From: JAYRZB01 sp041916675 | Lineage (GTDB): Bacteria; Pseudomonadota; Alphaproteobacteria; Rhizobiales; Devosiaceae | Direction of reading: 5' to 3' | DNA: 64,000 bases | Assembly (NCBI GenBank): GCA_041916675.1 | Contig: JAYRZB010000008.1 | Coordinates: 91,289 to 155,288, forward strand | In this document: piece by piece, positions 44,100-52,992 of the stretch | Layout: each line of letters starts with the position of its first letter | How positions within the stretch are numbered: position 1 is the stretch's first letter | The notes under the pieces: generated by a model | What the model was told of the DNA's origin: nothing | Databases searched by the model: none | The model's input: the letters and a program-made list of their open reading frames with translations, nothing else | Made by a program: the position numbers and the translations under genes

Positions 44100-45401
44100 A
44101 TGCTGCGCAACCCCAAGATCGACCAACTGCTGGACGGCACCTATTTCGACCCGGAAACCGGCAAGAATTACTCGGTGACCACCAAGTCTCTCGTCATCGA
44201 GCCGACCCTGGCCGGCACGGAGGGCGATCTGGTCGCAGCGCTCGGTTTCGGCCGCAAGCTGGCCGTGGTCAGCGACAAGACCACGCACGCGGTCATGGGC
44301 GCGCGCATCGAAAAGGCCCTTGCGGGCAAGTTCGAGGTGCAGTCGGTTGTGCTTGAGGATGGTATCCATCCCGATGGCGAAACCGTTGAACTGGTCCAGA
44401 AGGCCACCGTTTCGGCCGATGCGGTCATTGCGGTCGGCTCGGGCACCATCAACGACGTCTGCAAGTTTGCGTCTTTCCACGACGGCAAGCCCTATGCGGT
44501 GTTTGCCACCGCAGCATCGATGAACGGCTACACCTCGGTCAATGCCGCCATCACCATGCACGGGCACAAGCTTTCCCTTCCGGCGCAGGCGCCGGTGGGG
44601 GCCTTCTTTGATCTCAAGATCCTTGCGGAATCGCCGATCCGGCTGATCCGCGCCGGTCTTGGCGATAGCCTCTGCCGCACCACCGCCCAGGTGGACTGGC
44701 TGATGGCACACCTTCTCTTCGGCAAGCCATATGCGCTCCTCCCCTATGACTTGCTCGGAGACGACGAGGCCCCGCTCTTTGCTCAGGCAAAGGATTTGGT
44801 CTCGGGCGATCTGGGCGCCATGGCGCGCCTGGTGAACACCCTGGTTCTGGCCGGGTTCGGCACTGCCATCATTGGCAATTCCGGCCCCGCCAGCCAGGGC
44901 GAACACCTGATCAGCCACTATCTCGACATGTTCTCGCCCTCGACCCGACGCCTGATCTACCACGGCGAACAGGTGGGCGTGACCACGCTTTCCATGGCCC
45001 GCCTGCAGGAGCGTATGCTGGCCGAAACCCCGGTCTTCCGTGCCGACACCCGCACCGAAGCCGATTTCAAGGCCCGCTATGGTGACGAGCTTGGCGCCTC
45101 CTGCTGGGCCGAATTCGCCCAGAAGCGAATCGATGCCCAGAAGGCCGAAGCGCTCAATGCCAAGATCGCCAAGGATTGGGATTCGATCCGCGACAAACTC
45201 TCGGCTGTGCTGCTGCCTTCGGCACACCTGCAGTCCGTGCTCACCGCGGCCGGCGCCAATCTGACCCCTGAATCGATCGACCTGTCGCGCAGCTTCTACG
45301 AGAAGACGCTCAACGAATGCGGCGAGATCCGCAACCGCTACACCTTCCTCGACCTCGCCGCGGACTCAGGCCGTCTGGCCGGCATGGTTCCTACCCTCTG
45401 A
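44100..45401 (+). CDS. sn-Glycerol-1-phosphate dehydrogenase-like protein (AraM type)
   Basis: The 433-residue product belongs to the metal-dependent polyol dehydrogenase (iron-ADH) family, AraM/G1PDH branch. NAD-binding lies in ADAVIAVGSGTINDVCKF; metal ligands are the Asp in RAGLGDSLCR and the histidines in GEHLISHYLDM and YHGEQVGVTTL. AraM of Bacillus interconverts glycerol-1-phosphate and dihydroxyacetone phosphate. In this catabolic setting, oxidation of glycerol-1-phosphate or another polyol phosphate is inferred. It starts 28 bp after the aldolase stop. Confidence 0.85.
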   Translation: MLRNPKIDQLLDGTYFDPETGKNYSVTTKSLVIEPTLAGTEGDLVAALGFGRKLAVVSDKTTHAVMGARIEKALAGKFEVQSVVLEDGIHPDGETVELVQKATVSADAVIAVGSGTINDVCKFASFHDGKPYAVFATAASMNGYTSVNAAITMHGHKLSLPAQAPVGAFFDLKILAESPIRLIRAGLGDSLCRTTAQVDWLMAHLLFGKPYALLPYDLLGDDEAPLFAQAKDLVSGDLGAMARLVNTLVLAGFGTAIIGNSGPASQGEHLISHYLDMFSPSTRRLIYHGEQVGVTTLSMARLQERMLAETPVFRADTRTEADFKARYGDELGASCWAEFAQKRIDAQKAEALNAKIAKDWDSIRDKLSAVLLPSAHLQSVLTAAGANLTPESIDLSRSFYEKTLNECGEIRNRYTFLDLAADSGRLAGMVPTL

Positions 45402-45414
45402 TCTGGAGTTTGTG

Positions 45415-46089
45415 ATGGATTTCATCTTCATGCTGACGCGCAACGACAAGACCATCGAGGATTGCCTCGAAGTCGTTGAGCAGATCCGCCCGCTGGGCAT
45501 CAAGCACATCGGTTTCAAGGATGTCGGCGTGCCGCCCGAAACCCTTCATGTGTTGACCAGGACCCTCAAGGACATGGGCGCCATCACCTATATGGAAGTG
45601 GTGTCCCAGACCGCCGAGGCCGCGCTCAATTCGGCCCGCATCGGCCGTGACCTTGGCATTGACCGCCTGCTTGGCGGCACCCAGGTCAAGGAAGTCAATT
45701 CCATCATTGCCGGCACCCACACCAAGTACTACCCCTTCCCTGGCTTCCCGGCTGGGCACCCCACCAAGCTCGGCGGCAAGCCGGCCGATGTGGAAGCCCA
45801 TTGCGTGAGCTTTATGGAACAGGGCTGCGCCGGTGCAGACCTTCTGGCCTATCGCGCCACCGAAGCCGACCCGCTCGATCTGGTCAGGGCCGCCCGCAAG
45901 GGCATTGGCTCGGGCTATCTGATCGTTGCCGGTTCAGTAGGCAGCCGCGACCGCATCAAGGCCATCGCCGATGCTGGCGCCGACGCTTTCACCATTGGCA
46001 GCGCCGTGTTTGACGGCTCATATAGCGGCAATCACGGTTCGATCCTCTCGCAACTCTCCCGCGTCCTTGAGGATTGCGAAAGCATCTAA
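45415..46089 (+). CDS. Beta/alpha-barrel protein of unknown function (HisA/ThiG-like fold)
   Basis: The 224-residue protein shows a TIM-barrel rhythm: MDFIFMLTRNDKTIEDCLEV, IKHIGFKDVGVPPET, ITYMEVVSQTAEAAL, IDRLLGGTQVKEV, then GYLIVAGSVGSRDRIKAIAD and AFTIGSAVFDGSY, the last two resembling the phosphate-binding loops of HisA/HisF-type barrels. A phosphorylated substrate is therefore likely. Start ATG at 45415 has GGAG seven bases upstream, 13 bp after the G1PDH-like gene. I recall similar unnamed barrels beside kinase and aldolase genes in rhizobia; its reaction is unknown. Confidence 0.75.
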   Translation: MDFIFMLTRNDKTIEDCLEVVEQIRPLGIKHIGFKDVGVPPETLHVLTRTLKDMGAITYMEVVSQTAEAALNSARIGRDLGIDRLLGGTQVKEVNSIIAGTHTKYYPFPGFPAGHPTKLGGKPADVEAHCVSFMEQGCAGADLLAYRATEADPLDLVRAARKGIGSGYLIVAGSVGSRDRIKAIADAGADAFTIGSAVFDGSYSGNHGSILSQLSRVLEDCESI

Positions 46090-46104
46090 GGCCCACCCGG
46101 AAGC

Positions 46105-47562
46105 ATGCACTACCTTGGCATTGATATTGGAACGCAAAGCCTGAAAGCCGTGGTGATCGATGGGGCGCTCCGCCCCGTCGGCACCACCAGCGTTCCCTAT
46201 CAGCCAGTTTATCCCAAACCCGGCTGGGCCGAGCAGGATACCAGCCTCTGGCTCAACGCCCTCCGGCCCGCTATTGCCGGGGCCCTGGCCGAGGCACGAC
46301 TTTCTGCCTCCGATATCGCCAGCATTGCCGTATGCGGCCAGCTCGATGGCTGCATTGCCACCGATGCCAATGGCGACGCGCTCGCCCCCGCCATCTTGTG
46401 GATGGATCGCCGCGCCACCTCCGGCATTCGCGGCATCGATGCTGATCTGGTGCGTGATCGCTCGGGCCTGGTGCTCGATGCCACCCACATGGCCGCCAAG
46501 ATCCGCTGGAGCCTTGAAAACACCGACCACGGCCGCAAGGCATCGGTCTTTCACCAGCCGGTATCGTTCCTGGTTGGCGCGCTGACCGGTGCCCGCGTCA
46601 TGGACCCGTCGCTGGCCTCCACCAGCATGGTCTATGATTTAAAGACCGGCACCTGGGACCCCGAGCTTCTGGCCGCCTTCGGCATCGATCCTGCCATCCT
46701 GCCTGCCATCGCCCCCACCGCCAGCGTGGCCGGCGGGCTCAGCGCCCGCGGCGCGGCACTCACCGGCCTCAAAGCCGGCACCCCGGTTGCCGTCGGCACC
46801 GGCGATGATTTTTCCAACCCCATTGGCTGCGGCCTTTCCGGCACCGGCACCGTTGGGGTGATCCTGGGCACCGGCGAGGTCGTCTGCGCCCTGTCCGACA
46901 CCCTGACGATCGATCAGAACACACTGGTTGAAACCCACGCTTTCCCCACCGGCCACTATCACCTGGGTAATCCGGGCTGGATGTCGGGCGGCGCCGTGCG
47001 CTGGTTCCTCTCCACCTTCTCGGTCACCGACGCCGTTGAGTTCTCCGCCATTGCTGCCGAAGCCCCGCCGGGTTGCGATGGGCTGTTGTTCATTCCCGCG
47101 CTTTCGGGCGCCATGGCTCCGCGCTGGATCGCCTCGGCCCGCGGCGCGTTCTATGGCATGACCGCAGCGCACACCAAGGGCCACTTTGCCCGCGCCATCC
47201 TCGAAGGCACCTCGTTTGCCATGCGCGACGTCATCGACCGCATGACCGAAATGGGCGTTGGCACGCAAAAGATCCGCATCATGGGGGGCGGGGCCGAAAG
47301 CACGGTCTGGACCCAGATCCGGTCCGATCTCACCGGCAAACCGGTCGAAGCGCTCTCGGAAGGCGATGCTTCGGCCATGGGCGCGGCCCTGCTGGCTGCC
47401 GTCGCCGCCGGGGCGCAACCCAGCGTTGCCGCCGCCTCGGCCGCGCTCGAAATCCCGCTAACCCGGATTGAACCAATTTCTGCCAATAGTGCAGTTTACG
47501 AGCACAGCTACGGTCAATACCGCAAACTGTTCGATACGCTCGAACCCATGTATGAAGCCTGA
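46105..47562 (+). CDS. FGGY-family kinase, xylulokinase-like
   Basis: The 485-residue kinase has the XylB-type start YLGIDIGTQSLKAVVIDG, the substrate-side GWAEQDTSLWL, AILWMDRRAT, and the late GGGAESTVWTQIRSDLTGKPV. Carbohydrate specificity is not readable; XylB-like members phosphorylate xylulose, ribulose, erythrulose or polyols. It is the second FGGY kinase of the island, 15 bp after the barrel gene and 54 bp before the Na/Pi gene, so two distinct polyols or ketoses may enter the pathway. Confidence 0.9.
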   Translation: MHYLGIDIGTQSLKAVVIDGALRPVGTTSVPYQPVYPKPGWAEQDTSLWLNALRPAIAGALAEARLSASDIASIAVCGQLDGCIATDANGDALAPAILWMDRRATSGIRGIDADLVRDRSGLVLDATHMAAKIRWSLENTDHGRKASVFHQPVSFLVGALTGARVMDPSLASTSMVYDLKTGTWDPELLAAFGIDPAILPAIAPTASVAGGLSARGAALTGLKAGTPVAVGTGDDFSNPIGCGLSGTGTVGVILGTGEVVCALSDTLTIDQNTLVETHAFPTGHYHLGNPGWMSGGAVRWFLSTFSVTDAVEFSAIAAEAPPGCDGLLFIPALSGAMAPRWIASARGAFYGMTAAHTKGHFARAILEGTSFAMRDVIDRMTEMGVGTQKIRIMGGGAESTVWTQIRSDLTGKPVEALSEGDASAMGAALLAAVAAGAQPSVAAASAALEIPLTRIEPISANSAVYEHSYGQYRKLFDTLEPMYEA

Positions 47563-47616
47563 TTCATGCCCTCAATTCGGGGGGTCTAACCCCTCCCGGG
47601 AGCCCGTGGTCGCCAA

Positions 47617-49287
47617 GTGAACATATATCTCGTCCTGCTCAATATCGCCGGTGCTGTCACCCTTCTGCTCTGGGCCGTGCGCATGGTGCGCACCGGCATG
47701 GAGCGCTCTTATGAACACGTGCTCACGCGCCTGATGCGCGACAGCAAGGGCGGGGCGATCAAGGCGGCGGCGATTGGGCTGGTCATGGCGGTTGTCCTGC
47801 AAAGCGCCACCGCCGTCGGCGTGCTGGCGGCCGGCTTTGCCGCCAATGGCACGCTCAGCGTTGCCACCGGCATTGCCGTCATGCTTGGGGCCGATCTGGG
47901 TTCGGCGCTGGTGGTGTTGATCCTGTCGATCGATCTGCATTTCGTCATTCCCATTCTCCTATTGGTGGGTGGTGCCCTGTTCTTCCGTGGCAACAGCCGC
48001 AACCTGCGCCAGGGCGGGCGCGTGCTGATCGGCATTGCGCTTATCCTTCTGTCCCTGCGCATGATCGCCGAAGCCACCGGCCCACTGCGCGAAAACGAAT
48101 TGCTCCCTGTCGCGCTCAACTATCTTGCCGGGGATGCCATCACCGCCTTCATCATCGGCGCTGCCTTTACCTGGCTGCTGCATTCCTCGGTGGCGTCCAT
48201 CCTTTTGATCGTCACCTTCGCCACCCATGGCGTCATTCCGCCCGCGCTGGGCATTTCGCTGGTGCTGGGTGCCAATATGGGTGGCGCGCTGATTGCCCAT
48301 GGCCTGATGCGCTCGGGCGCCGTCAATTCCCGGCGCATTACGCTGGGCAATGTGCTGCTGCGTGGGGGTGGCGCCGTCGTCGCGCTGGCGCTCTATCAGG
48401 TCTTCCACCCCAGCCTCACGTTCCTTGGCGATTCCGTGGCGCGCCAGGTGCTGATCATGCACCTCTCGTTCAATGCCATCCTGCTGGTGATCAGCATTCC
48501 GCTGATCCGCCCGATGAATGCCCTCGTCACTCGCCTGGTCAGCGATAAACCGGTTGGCGATGCGCCCGTGCCGCTGGCCGAGGCCGCTTCGTGCCTTGAT
48601 CCCAAGGTGATCGATGCGCCCAATCTGGCCCTGGCCAGCGCCACCCGCGAGCTTTTGCGCATGGCCGAAATCATCGAGCGCATGCTCCAGCCGCTCATGG
48701 ACATCTACAAAAGCGGCGATCCGGAGAAAATCCGCCAGGCCCGCCTGATGGAAGCGGCGGTCGACAAGGCTCAGTCCGATATCAAGCTTTATCTGGCCAA
48801 GGTGAACTACGCCAAGGGCAGCCCTGAGGATGAGCGCATCGGCCAGGATCTGGCCACCTATGCCATCAACCTCGAATATGTGGGCGATGCCATCACCAAA
48901 ACGCTGCTGCATCTGGCCGAAGTGCGCCGCGATCAGGGTCTGAACTTTTCCGCCGAAGGCTGGCGCGAGCTCAATGAGCTTCATCACCAGGTGCTCACCA
49001 ATATGCGCCTGGCATTCAATGTGCTGGTTTCGCGCGATCGCGAATCCGCCCGCCAGCTCATGCTCGAAAAAGACAGCATGCGCGAAGCCGTCGGCCAGAG
49101 CTACAATCTGCACCTCAAGCGCCTCAAGACCGGCTCGGCCACTTCGATTGCCAGCTCCAACATCCACCTTGAAACGCTGCGGACGCTCAAAACCATCAAT
49201 TCGCTCTTTGCCACCATCGGCTATTCAATCCTCGCCGACACCGGCGACCTCTTGGGCTCCCGCCTGCGCGACGTTTCGGCTGAGTGA
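47617..49287 (+). CDS. Na/Pi cotransporter-family protein with PhoU-like domain
   Basis: The 556-residue inner-membrane protein contains two Na_Pi_cotrans repeats with the QSATAVGVLAAGF (first) and HSSVASILLIVTFA (second) signatures, and a cytoplasmic helical PhoU-like domain (about 330-550). Bacterial homologues such as YjbB of E. coli release excess phosphate. At the end of a catabolic operon that would produce phosphate from phosphorylated compounds, an export or phosphate-balancing role is plausible. The start is GTG at 47617. A terminator follows 28 bp after the stop. Confidence 0.9.
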   Translation: MNIYLVLLNIAGAVTLLLWAVRMVRTGMERSYEHVLTRLMRDSKGGAIKAAAIGLVMAVVLQSATAVGVLAAGFAANGTLSVATGIAVMLGADLGSALVVLILSIDLHFVIPILLLVGGALFFRGNSRNLRQGGRVLIGIALILLSLRMIAEATGPLRENELLPVALNYLAGDAITAFIIGAAFTWLLHSSVASILLIVTFATHGVIPPALGISLVLGANMGGALIAHGLMRSGAVNSRRITLGNVLLRGGGAVVALALYQVFHPSLTFLGDSVARQVLIMHLSFNAILLVISIPLIRPMNALVTRLVSDKPVGDAPVPLAEAASCLDPKVIDAPNLALASATRELLRMAEIIERMLQPLMDIYKSGDPEKIRQARLMEAAVDKAQSDIKLYLAKVNYAKGSPEDERIGQDLATYAINLEYVGDAITKTLLHLAEVRRDQGLNFSAEGWRELNELHHQVLTNMRLAFNVLVSRDRESARQLMLEKDSMREAVGQSYNLHLKRLKTGSATSIASSNIHLETLRTLKTINSLFATIGYSILADTGDLLGSRLRDVSAE

Positions 49288-49315
49288 TTGATCGCCAGCG
49301 CCAAAAAGCAAAAAA

Positions 49316-49342
49316 GCCGCCCTTCCGGGCGGCTTTCTCTTT
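49316..49342. terminator. Bidirectional terminator
   Basis: GCCGCCC-ttcc-GGGCGGC is preceded by an A-rich run (AAAAAGCAAAAAA) and followed by TTTCTCTTTT. It separates the plus-strand aldolase operon from the minus-strand GDPD operon. Confidence 0.85.
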
Positions 49343-49360
49343 TGCGGCAACCGCCTAAGT

Positions 49361-50167
49361 TCAGCTCGCCCGAACCTCGTTGCGCAGCTTGGTCAGCCAG
49401 GCCACATCATCGCCCGAGACGGAATCGATAAGCCCATCGCGCAGTGATGACTTCAGCAGCTCGAGCCATTTCAGTCCCGACTTGCCCGCTGCTTCCATCG
49501 TTGCCGGTTTAAAAGCGTGACAGCGGATCGATATTCCGGCTTCGTGCAGGCGCCGGGCATCTTCAGGCGCAAAAACATCAAGATCGATGCACAGTTCGTC
49601 AAGATCGGCCGAGCGGCAGACCACAACCGGGTCACCAAACCGCTCATGGGCGATGCCACCAGTCTTAAGGCCTGGGATGAGCGTCTTGAGCTGTTTCAGA
49701 TGCGCATGGTTGAACGAGATCATCATCACCCGCTCACGGTCCGCCGGATCAGCAAGATCGCGCATCAGGGCCTCGTTGAACGCCTTGAAGTCGCGTTGCT
49801 CCTTCACTTCCACTTCAAGGCCAATGTCGAGTTCACGGGCCAGGGCAATGGCTTCACGCAGGGTCGGGACACGCTCCCCGGCAAACTTGGCATCGAACCA
49901 CGAGCCGGCATCGAGCTTTTTGACCTCCGACAAAGCCAGGAAGCAGGCCGCGCCCTTCCCGTTCGTCGTGCGATCGACGGTGAAATCGTGCAGCAGAATG
50001 ATTTCGCCGTCGGCAGTCAGCACAACATCGATTTCGCAGCTCGTGGCACCAAGTTTGTGCGCGGTGCGCAGCGCGGCCAGTGTATTCTCCGGGCTGCCGA
50101 TGCAGTGGCCGCGATGCCCGCAGACATGCACCTGGCCGGCCTCTGCGGCAAGAAAGCTGAACGTCAT
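49361..50167 (-). CDS. Glycerophosphodiester phosphodiesterase (GDPD family)
   Basis: The 268-residue TIM-barrel enzyme hydrolyses glycerophosphodiesters to an alcohol and glycerol phosphate. Catalytic features are HRGHCIGSPENTLAALRTA (two His flanking HRG...PENT), CEIDVVLTADG (metal ligands) and LLHDFTVDRTTNGKG. There is no signal peptide, so it acts on imported substrate, unlike periplasmic GlpQ. Start 50167 (MTFSFLAAEAG) has GGAGACGAGA upstream. It is the last gene of the LacI-phosphatase-ABC operon. AccF of the agrocinopine system is a relative. Confidence 0.92.
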   Translation of the reverse strand: MTFSFLAAEAGQVHVCGHRGHCIGSPENTLAALRTAHKLGATSCEIDVVLTADGEIILLHDFTVDRTTNGKGAACFLALSEVKKLDAGSWFDAKFAGERVPTLREAIALARELDIGLEVEVKEQRDFKAFNEALMRDLADPADRERVMMISFNHAHLKQLKTLIPGLKTGGIAHERFGDPVVVCRSADLDELCIDLDVFAPEDARRLHEAGISIRCHAFKPATMEAAGKSGLKWLELLKSSLRDGLIDSVSGDDVAWLTKLRNEVRAS

Positions 50168-50186
50168 TCTCGTCTCCAATTGTAGG

Positions 50187-51026
50187 TCAAATCTTGCCAA
50201 GGCCGGCGGCCATCACATCGTCCTTGTTCAGCCTTTCGGCGATGATGAAGATGATGATCATGGGCGCAAGCAGGATCAGGGTAACGACGGCCGCCGTCGG
50301 CAGCACCAGCACGTCGCCGCCGAGATAGGTCCAAAGCCGCACCGCCAGGGTCTGCACTTTCGGGGCGCCGACCATGAAGCTCTTCTCAAACTCTTCGAAC
50401 GAGGCAATGAAGGTCAGAAGCCCCCCTGCGGCAAAGCCAGGCCACGCCAGCGGCAGGGCAATGCGCATCACCGCCGTCCGCTGCGAAGCACCCAGTGTAC
50501 GCGCCGCATGGATCAGTTCACCCGGAATGCCTTCGAGCGTTGCGGTCAGGATGCGGATCATGAACGGCAAGGTGCCGACGATCTGCACGAACACCACACC
50601 GGCGATCGTTCCGGCGAGCCCATAGCGGTAAAACAATTCGCCAAGGCTGACCGCCACCACAATGCCGGGCACGATGATCGGTGCCAGAACGAAGACTTCC
50701 ACCGTCCGTTTGAGCTTGAACGGAAACTGCGCCAGTGCCCAGGCGGTGGGAAATGCCAGCAGCCCGGTTGCCGTTGTCACAATGACCGAGACGACAAGGC
50801 TGAGGATGGCCGAGGGGATGATGTTGCGGTCGGCCAGAACTTCCTTCCAGGCCGAAAGCGAGAGCGAGCGCGGAAAGATATCCGGCGGAAACCAGCCAAC
50901 GGCCGGGTCATAGAACGCCCAGAGCGCAACGACCGCTATGGGGAAAAACAGCGTCAGGCCGAGATAGCTATAAAGGCCAAGTCCAACAAGGGCCTGTGAG
51001 CGCCTGGTACGGGCGGAACTGGACAT
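50187..51026 (-). CDS. ABC importer permease 2 (PotC/FbpB/AfuB-like)
   Basis: The 279-residue permease has six TM segments (first at about 15-37) and the binding-protein-dependent transport loop near AARTLGASQRTAVMRIALPLAWPG. Start 51026 (MSSSARTRR) lies 4 bp after the preceding permease stop. It pairs with the permease at 51031 in the importer of the GDPD operon. Confidence 0.92.
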   Translation of the reverse strand: MSSSARTRRSQALVGLGLYSYLGLTLFFPIAVVALWAFYDPAVGWFPPDIFPRSLSLSAWKEVLADRNIIPSAILSLVVSVIVTTATGLLAFPTAWALAQFPFKLKRTVEVFVLAPIIVPGIVVAVSLGELFYRYGLAGTIAGVVFVQIVGTLPFMIRILTATLEGIPGELIHAARTLGASQRTAVMRIALPLAWPGFAAGGLLTFIASFEEFEKSFMVGAPKVQTLAVRLWTYLGGDVLVLPTAAVVTLILLAPMIIIFIIAERLNKDDVMAAGLGKI

Positions 51027-51030
51027 TGTC

Positions 51031-51885
51031 TCACTGCCTCCCTGCCGGCGAACGGCCGAGCGATCCGATAATGGTGTAGTAGGCAAGCAGAACCGCGATC
51101 GCCATCGCGCTCAGCAACGTCCCCATGGCGTAAACCATCGGCCAGTTCCCTTCGCGGAATCCTTCGGTGAACATGTGAACGCTCAGCGGCAGCGGATAGG
51201 CCGGGCCAAGCAGGCTCGGAATGACATAGGAGCCGAGCGAACTGATGAAGGTCAGCAGGACCGCCGCCGTGATGCCCGGCTGCGCCAGCGGCAGTTGAAT
51301 GCGCAGCAGAATGGTCAGCCTGCCGGCGCCCAGCGTCCGCGCCGATGAGAGAACATCCTTGCTGATGGCCGCCATCGCACCGCCAATAATCAGCGTCATG
51401 AACGGCACCGCTTTCCAGGCCGAAGCAATGATGACCCCGATCCCCCACTGATCGCGAACGAGCTTCGGCATCGACAGGCCGAGCGGCGACAACAGGCGTG
51501 AGGCGGTGCCGCCCTGATCGAGGATGACCAGCACCAGAAAGCCGGCGACAATTCCGGGGACCACGAGGGGAATTTTATAGAGCGCGCCAAAAATGTTGCG
51601 GCTGGTCTCGTTCGCCTGCATCAGCGCCGCCAGCGGCAGGCTGATCAAGAGCCCCACAATCGTCGGGGCAATTCCGAGCCAGAGGGAGAACCACAATCCA
51701 TCAAGATAAACCGGCTTGGAAAACAGCGTCTGCCAGGTCGAAAGCGTGGGGAACTGCCCGCCCGTGTCGGAGAAACTGCCAACCATGACCCGAAACAGGG
51801 GCAGGCCAAAAAACACCAGCAGGTAGCCCACACCCGGCAGCAGGCAGAGCAGCAGCGTGCTGAGTTTGATCCGCTCGTGGTTCAT
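51031..51885 (-). CDS. ABC importer permease 1 (PotB-like)
   Basis: The 284-residue permease has a first TM at about 10-30 and the EAA-type loop SSARTLGAGRLTILLRIQLPLAQPG. It overlaps the upstream ATPase stop by 4 bp (ATGA). Two separate permeases, a PotA-type ATPase and a family-1-like binding protein define a CUT/POPT-like importer as in putrescine, iron or sugar-phosphate (AfuABC) systems. Confidence 0.92.
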   Translation of the reverse strand: MNHERIKLSTLLLCLLPGVGYLLVFFGLPLFRVMVGSFSDTGGQFPTLSTWQTLFSKPVYLDGLWFSLWLGIAPTIVGLLISLPLAALMQANETSRNIFGALYKIPLVVPGIVAGFLVLVILDQGGTASRLLSPLGLSMPKLVRDQWGIGVIIASAWKAVPFMTLIIGGAMAAISKDVLSSARTLGAGRLTILLRIQLPLAQPGITAAVLLTFISSLGSYVIPSLLGPAYPLPLSVHMFTEGFREGNWPMVYAMGTLLSAMAIAVLLAYYTIIGSLGRSPAGRQ

Positions 51886-52931
51886 GATCGCGCACTCTTG
51901 TGCGCTTTGAGCAGGTGCAGCAGCGGCGGTGCGACCAGCCGCACCTTCTGCCCCGGCGGCAGAATGGGGCTGCTGCCACCCGTAGCAATCACGCGCAAAG
52001 TCTTGTCTGCGACCTTGACCCAGTAATGGGTCGCGGCGCCCATGAACATGGACTGTTCGATCACACCATGCGGATCGGTCTGGGTCAGTTCAAGCGCCAG
52101 GTCTTCGGGCCGTATCGCCACGCCCTCGACATCCTTTTCGCCCGGATTTTCGACCTGCCGGTACTCACCCCAGGGCAGGCGGCATTGATCGCCCTCGATA
52201 TGGGCCTCGATGACATTGGTCATGCCAAGAAACTCGGCCGTAAACCGGTAGGTTGGGCGGCGATAGAGATCGATCGGCGTGCCGCGTTCAACGATCTCGC
52301 CATCCTTCATGACCACAATCTCGTCAGCCAGCGCCATCGCCTCGGCTTGATCGTGCGTCACATAGACCGAGGTGATCCCGAGCTTTTGCTGCAGCGCGCG
52401 CAGATCCTCGCGCAGCGAGTCACGCAGCTTGGCATCAAGGTTGGACAGGGGTTCGTCAAACAGCAGCACCTCGGGCTCAATGACGACTGCCCGCGCCAGC
52501 GCCACGCGCTGCTGCTGTCCGCCGGAAAGTTGTTTGGGCAGCCGCTTGGCCATGGTGCCAAGGCCCACCAGGTCGAGCGCTGCGGCAACGCGGGTGGCGA
52601 TCTGCGCCTTCGGAACCCGACGCATTTCGAGCCCGAACCCGACATTTTTCTCAACGGTCATATGCGGAAACAAGGCATAGGTCTGGAACACCATGCCGAA
52701 ATTGCGCTTCTCGGGCGGCACGTCCTCAATGCGTTTGTCATTGACCCGGATTTCGCCGCTCGTGGGGTCGGCAATGCCGGCAATGATGCGCAGCATGGTG
52801 GTCTTGCCGCAACCGGATGGCCCGAGCAGGATGACGAACTTGCCGCCGGCAATATCGAGATCGAGCCCCTTGAGCGCCCGCATCGAGCCGAATTCCTTGG
52901 TAATTTTTCGCAGCGAAATAGAACCGTGCAC
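51882..52931 (-). CDS. ABC importer ATPase (PotA/FbpC/AfuC-like, with TOBE domain)
   Basis: The 349-residue ATPase has Walker A GPSGCGKTTMLRI, Q-loop MVFQTYALFPH, signature LSGGQQQRVALARAV, Walker B VLLFDEPLSNLD, H-loop YVTHDQAEAMAL and a C-terminal TOBE domain (about 275-340). The start is GTG at 52931 (VHGSISLRK), because GAGGAG sits seven bases upstream; the longer frame starts inside that ribosome site. Confidence 0.93.
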   Translation of the reverse strand: MHGSISLRKITKEFGSMRALKGLDLDIAGGKFVILLGPSGCGKTTMLRIIAGIADPTSGEIRVNDKRIEDVPPEKRNFGMVFQTYALFPHMTVEKNVGFGLEMRRVPKAQIATRVAAALDLVGLGTMAKRLPKQLSGGQQQRVALARAVVIEPEVLLFDEPLSNLDAKLRDSLREDLRALQQKLGITSVYVTHDQAEAMALADEIVVMKDGEIVERGTPIDLYRRPTYRFTAEFLGMTNVIEAHIEGDQCRLPWGEYRQVENPGEKDVEGVAIRPEDLALELTQTDPHGVIEQSMFMGAATHYWVKVADKTLRVIATGGSSPILPPGQKVRLVAPPLLHLLKAHKSARS

Positions 52932-52953
52932 TGCCAATCTCCTCAAATTAGGG

Positions 52954-52980
52954 GGGCGGCGGCAAAAGGTGCCGCCGCCC
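52954..52980 (-). terminator. Intercistronic hairpin between binding protein and ATPase genes
   Basis: GGGCGGCGGC (52954-52963) and GCCGCCGCCC (52971-52980) form a 10-bp stem with a 7-base loop, just after the binding-protein stop. It parallels the hairpin at 34797-34820 and likely favours binding-protein mRNA over downstream genes. Confidence 0.6.
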
Positions 52981-52992
52981 TGAAGTGCCCGA

